From Clostridia bacterium (GTDB taxonomy: Bacteria; Bacillota; Clostridia; Christensenellales; Borkfalkiaceae): DNA of 7,585 nucleotides. Location of the stretch: assembly GCA_017505675.1 (NCBI GenBank), contig JAFVOV010000014.1, forward strand, positions 1 through 7,585. Direction: 5' to 3'. Shown one piece after another: positions 5,632-7,585 of the stretch; positions within the stretch are counted from its first letter, which is position 1; each line of letters starts with the position of its first letter. The notes under the pieces are model-generated. The model was not told where the DNA came from. It worked only from the letters and a program-made list of their open reading frames with translations, and did not search any database. A program made the translations under genes and the position numbers.

Positions 5632-6346
5632 AAAATTTTTTATTGAAATTTTTGCAATCACCGATAAATTCAACGTCAAATCGATAGTTTTTTACTGACG
5701 ATTTGCGGTTTTCTAAAATTTCTTTTAGTTTCTTTACGGTAAAATCATGCCCGCAAAAAATTTTATGTGGAAAAAAGTGGTTTATAATTTGTTTTTTTAT
5801 GAAAAAATAGTGTGTACAACCCAAAATCACGGTATCGTAATAACCTTTTTTATTTATAAAATCACCGCTAGAAAAAAGTTCAAGGTGTTTATTAAAATTT
5901 ACATTTTCTATAGAAAACGCGTGTTTTTCAATATCTTCTGCTAAATTTGGCAGTCCTAAAACGTCAAGATTTTTTAACCCAGAATAAATCTCTGCCGTGC
6001 GAACGGTTGACAAAAGCAAAACTTTCTCATCTTTAACCACACTACTTTCTACGGGTGGAAAAGTGCCAACTACTGGTAAGCCAGCATACTCTTTTATATT
6101 ATTTAAGATGTTTACACTTAACGTATTACAAGCCAGCACTATTGCCTTTACGCCAAACCTTTTAATATAATCAATATTACGCATAGTGATACTTAATAAA
6201 TTTTGCACACTTCGGTTTCCGTAAGGCGCGTTTAAGTTATCGCCAAAATATAAAAATCTTTCATTAGGAAAGTTTTTTGTCAGCGCTTTTAAAACAGACA
6301 TTCCGCCTATTCCACTATCAATTACCGCTATAAAATCATTTTGCAT
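5615..6346 (-). CDS. murI: Glutamate racemase MurI
   Basis: Cofactor-independent enzyme interconverting L- and D-glutamate, supplying the D-Glu that MurD adds to the peptidoglycan stem peptide. Family landmarks are IAVIDSGIGGMSVLKAL (6-22, with catalytic-site D10 and S11), YFGDNLNAPYGN (33-44), the first catalytic cysteine in LACNTLS (C73) and the second in ILGCTHYFFIK (C177, with H179). All expected active-site residues are present. At 243 residues it is shorter than the 265-285 of well-known members. The usual G-x-x-x-PG stretch after the first cysteine is altered to GTFPPVE (94-100). A related Asp/Glu racemase specificity is possible, but location beside a peptidoglycan cluster favours glutamate. 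No Shine-Dalgarno sequence precedes the ATG. It ends 122 nt before mraZ on the same strand with no terminator hairpin, so it may feed transcripts into the dcw operon. Confidence 0.93.
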   Translation of the reverse strand: MQNDFIAVIDSGIGGMSVLKALTKNFPNERFLYFGDNLNAPYGNRSVQNLLSITMRNIDYIKRFGVKAIVLACNTLSVNILNNIKEYAGLPVVGTFPPVESSVVKDEKVLLLSTVRTAEIYSGLKNLDVLGLPNLAEDIEKHAFSIENVNFNKHLELFSSGDFINKKGYYDTVILGCTHYFFIKKQIINHFFPHKIFCGHDFTVKKLKEILENRKSSVKNYRFDVEFIGDCKNFNKKFWVSGG

Positions 6347-6351
6347 AGTAA

Positions 6352-6357
6352 ATTTTA
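6352..6357 (-). promoter_or_regulatory. Possible -10 element for a leaderless murI transcript
   Basis: On the minus strand, TAAAAT ends 5 nt before the murI ATG, so a transcript starting 6 nt downstream would begin at the start codon. This would fit the missing Shine-Dalgarno sequence. The -35 match is poor (TTCACT at 19 nt) and the region is very AT-rich, so this is tentative. Confidence 0.25.
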
Positions 6358-6420
6358 TGAAATAAAATATAAAAATAGTGAAAATTAAATTAAAAAGGTT
6401 AAATTCTAATTGAAATGTAC

Positions 6421-6449
6421 TTGCATTTAGTTTAATTTTATGTTAAAAT
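6421..6449 (+). promoter_or_regulatory. Sigma-A-type promoter of rpsT
   Basis: TTGCAT (6421-6426) is followed by a 17-nt spacer and TAAAAT (6444-6449), with an extended -10 TG at 6441-6442. It lies about 40 nt before the rpsT start in the divergent murI-rpsT intergenic region. Start is predicted near 6456, giving a leader of about 33 nt. Confidence 0.78.
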
Positions 6450-6472
6450 GATTAGCGATATTAAAAGTAACC

Positions 6473-6478
6473 AAGGAG
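6473..6478 (+). promoter_or_regulatory. Ribosome binding site of rpsT
   Basis: AAGGAG lies 10 nt before the ATG at 6489 and fixes the start that gives the conserved MPNIKSAKKR N-terminus. Confidence 0.8.
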
Positions 6479-6488
6479 TGCATACGAT

Positions 6489-6890
6489 ATGCCAAATATT
6501 AAATCAGCAAAAAAGAGAGTTTTAGTAAACGCAAAAAAGACCGAACAAAACAAAGCAATTCGTTCGGCTGTTAAAACTGAAATGAAGAAGATTGACCTTC
6601 TCATTAAGGAAAATAAGTTAGAAGAAGCAAAGGCTAGCCTTGCAGCAGCATTTAAGGCTATTGATTCTGCTTGTACCAAAAACATTTATCACGCAAACAA
6701 CGCTTCTAACAAAAAAGCAAAACTTGCTAAAAAAGTTGATGCAGCCATTGCTACGGCAGCACCTGCAAGTGAACCTGCTCCCGTAGTGGAAGAAGCACCC
6801 GTTGCTACCCCCGCAGCAGTTGAAGAAGCACCCGTTAAAAAAACAAGAAAGCCCAGAGCAAAAAAGGCTGATGCAGAAAAAGCAGAATAA
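6489..6890 (+). CDS. rpsT: 30S ribosomal protein S20 with an Ala/Pro/Lys-rich C-terminal extension
   Basis: Primary 16S rRNA-binding protein of the small subunit. Residues 1-88 are a standard S20 body: MPNIKSAKKRVLVNAKKTEQNKAIRSAVKTEMKK (1-34 region), a central helix with EEAKASLAAAFKAID (45-59) and HANNASNKKAKLAKKVDAAI (69-88), corresponding to the usual HKNKAARKKSRLAKKV. Typical S20 ends there at about 85-90 residues. This one carries about 45 more: an Ala/Pro/Glu segment (89-115) with EEAPV twice (101-105 and 112-116), then a basic tail (KKTRKPRAKKADAEKAE, 117-133). The tail is probably disordered and its base could contact rRNA; its function is unknown. Codon use and reading frame continue smoothly from body to tail, so it is not a frameshift product. 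Transcribed alone, with its own promoter and a strong terminator. Confidence 0.96.
   Translation: MPNIKSAKKRVLVNAKKTEQNKAIRSAVKTEMKKIDLLIKENKLEEAKASLAAAFKAIDSACTKNIYHANNASNKKAKLAKKVDAAIATAAPASEPAPVVEEAPVATPAAVEEAPVKKTRKPRAKKADAEKAE
6789..6836 (+). repeat. Short direct repeat inside the rpsT tail
   Basis: The 15-nt sequence GAAGAAGCACCCGTT occurs exactly at 6789-6803 and 6822-6836, 33 nt (11 codons) apart and in frame, encoding EEAPV each time. Exact nucleotide identity suggests a fairly recent internal duplication of the tail. Confidence 0.85.
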
Positions 6891-6906
6891 TTTTATTAAG
6901 CGTTAA

Positions 6907-6942
6907 AAAGGCTTCGCTAATTATAGCGAAGCCTTTATTTTT
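6907..6942. terminator. Bidirectional intrinsic terminator between rpsT and the histidine kinase gene
   Basis: A perfect 13-bp stem (AAAGGCTTCGCTA with its reverse complement at 6924-6936) closes a 4-nt ATTA loop. On the plus strand it is followed by TTTATTTTTA; on the minus strand by a T-run (TTTTT counting the stem end). It sits between two convergent stop codons (6890 and 6953), so it serves both genes. Confidence 0.93.
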
Positions 6943-6952
6943 ATGTTTTATA

Positions 6953-7585
6953 TTAAATTACTTTTGCAGACTTTAGCGTTACGGTGAAACAAGTTTTTCC
7001 GTCTATACTATTTACCGCTATTTCTCCGCCGTGTAAACTTACTATTTTTTTAACTATTGCAAGCCCAACGCCACTACCTTCAATGAATTTTGATTTTTCC
7101 GAACGATAAAACTTATCAAAAATTTTAGTTTTATCATATTCGCTAATTTCTATTCCTTCGTTAATAATACTTACCGAAAGTTTGTTATTTTCCATTTTTA
7201 AATTTATTTCAATAACACCACCGTCTTTAGAAAATTTAATAGCGTTATCTAAAAGGTTTATCCAAACCTGCTTTAAAAGTTCTTCATTAGCGTTAACGGC
7301 AAACTCATTAAAATCAACCTTTAAATCAAGATTTTTTACCGACCACTTATTTTCAAGCAGTAATAAGCACGCTCTAATTTGTTCAGATACGTTATACTCT
7401 GTAACCCCCGTTAAAATATTAAGGCTTTCAACCCTACTTAAACTCAAAGAATTTTCCGCTAACGTAGATAGCCTAACTGATTCTTCTAAAATAACGGAAA
7501 CGTACTCTTTTTTCTGCTCTTCACTCAAATTACTTTTTGAAAGAAGTTCAGCAAAACCACGAATAGAAACTATAGGCGTTTTAAA
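6953..7585 (-). CDS. Sensor histidine kinase, C-terminal part (N-terminus beyond the right edge)
   Basis: The frame is open to the window edge (210 residues visible). Its first residues, FKTPIVSIRGFAELL, are the continuation of an H-box of the form HE-FKTP, so the phosphorylated histidine should lie two codons outside the window. The dimerisation helices follow (about 1-65), then a HATPase_c domain with N-box NLLDNAIKFS (110-119), a G1-like NEGIEI (142-147), F-box FDKFYR (156-161) and G2-box GSGVGLAIVKKIVSLHGGEI (170-189). The G1 box lacks the usual Asp of DxGxG, having Asn instead, a variant seen in some kinases. It would phosphorylate a response regulator in a two-component system. Partner and signal are not visible; the regulator gene may lie upstream, outside the window. 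A TTG at 7526-7528 is internal, not a start. Ends 11 nt from the shared terminator. Confidence 0.92.
   Translation of the reverse strand, partial: FKTPIVSIRGFAELLSKSNLSEEQKKEYVSVILEESVRLSTLAENSLSLSRVESLNILTGVTEYNVSEQIRACLLLLENKWSVKNLDLKVDFNEFAVNANEELLKQVWINLLDNAIKFSKDGGVIEINLKMENNKLSVSIINEGIEISEYDKTKIFDKFYRSEKSKFIEGSGVGLAIVKKIVSLHGGEIAVNSIDGKTCFTVTLKSAKVI

Noticed and set aside
5767..5780. Paired GTGG motifs at exact 10-nt spacing on the plus strand inside murI, resembling an MraZ box pair
   Set aside because: It lies deep in coding sequence, on the opposite strand to the promoter-linked copies, and is explained by codons for HFFPHK. Chance is more likely.
6461..6685. Minus-strand open frame antisense to rpsT and its leader
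   Set aside because: Hydrophobic appearance comes from reading Lys/Ala-rich S20 codons backwards; it has no start signal, and S20 on the other strand is certain.
6901..6950. Regulatory small RNA or attachment site at the strong hairpin
   Set aside because: A perfect stem with T-runs on both sides between two convergent stop codons is fully explained as a bidirectional terminator.
7526..7528. TTG as the start of the histidine kinase
   Set aside because: The frame stays open upstream to the window edge and encodes FKTPIVSIRGFAELL, the continuation of the kinase H-box, so the gene is simply cut by the edge.

Overview
The window is an AT-rich, gene-dense stretch of bacterial chromosome dominated by the start of a division and cell wall (dcw) cluster. 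Gene order (mraZ, rsmH, ftsL-like, class B PBP gene, murE), purine-rich GGAGG/GGGGG-type ribosome binding sites, sigma-A-type promoters with TGn extensions and a meso-diaminopimelate-type MurE (DNPR motif) point to a Gram-positive-type member of Bacillota, most likely Clostridia-like. This placement is inferred; no 16S or species-level marker is present.

Layout, left to right. Positions 3-230 (+) hold a fragment of methionyl-tRNA synthetase whose family-like sequence stops abruptly at about position 197, where the end of murE begins. The minus-strand dcw block follows, transcribed from right to left: mraZ (5061-5492), rsmH (4130-5068, overlapping mraZ by 8 nt), an ftsL-like gene (3466-4089), an ftsI/spoVD-type transpeptidase gene (1660-3405) and murE (199-1644). 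A strong promoter in front of mraZ (TTGACG, 17 nt, TATAAT) is preceded by four A-tracts in helical phase and flanked by a near-duplicate 19-nt element that may be an MraZ operator. Just upstream, on the same strand, lies the glutamate racemase gene murI (5615-6346), with no visible terminator between it and mraZ. Divergently, rpsT (6489-6890, +) encodes ribosomal protein S20 with a long C-terminal tail and has its own promoter. A perfect hairpin with T-runs on both sides (6907-6942) separates rpsT from the 3' part of a sensor histidine kinase gene (6953-7585, minus), which runs off the right edge.

How the genes work together. MurI supplies D-glutamate, MurE adds the third residue of the peptidoglycan stem peptide, the class B PBP cross-links septal peptidoglycan, the FtsL-like protein is a candidate divisome scaffold for that PBP, and MraZ and RsmH are the usual regulator/methyltransferase pair at the head of the cluster. 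The cluster does not continue into murF, mraY or murD here: it is cut off right after murE by the metG fragment. That is either a real rearrangement or an assembly join.

No mobile element, CRISPR array, tRNA or rRNA was seen, and no stretch over 300 bases lacks a gene. I found no convincing wholly new system. The points most worth a second look are the metG/murE junction, the architecture of the mraZ promoter, and the disordered extensions on S20 and the FtsL-like protein.
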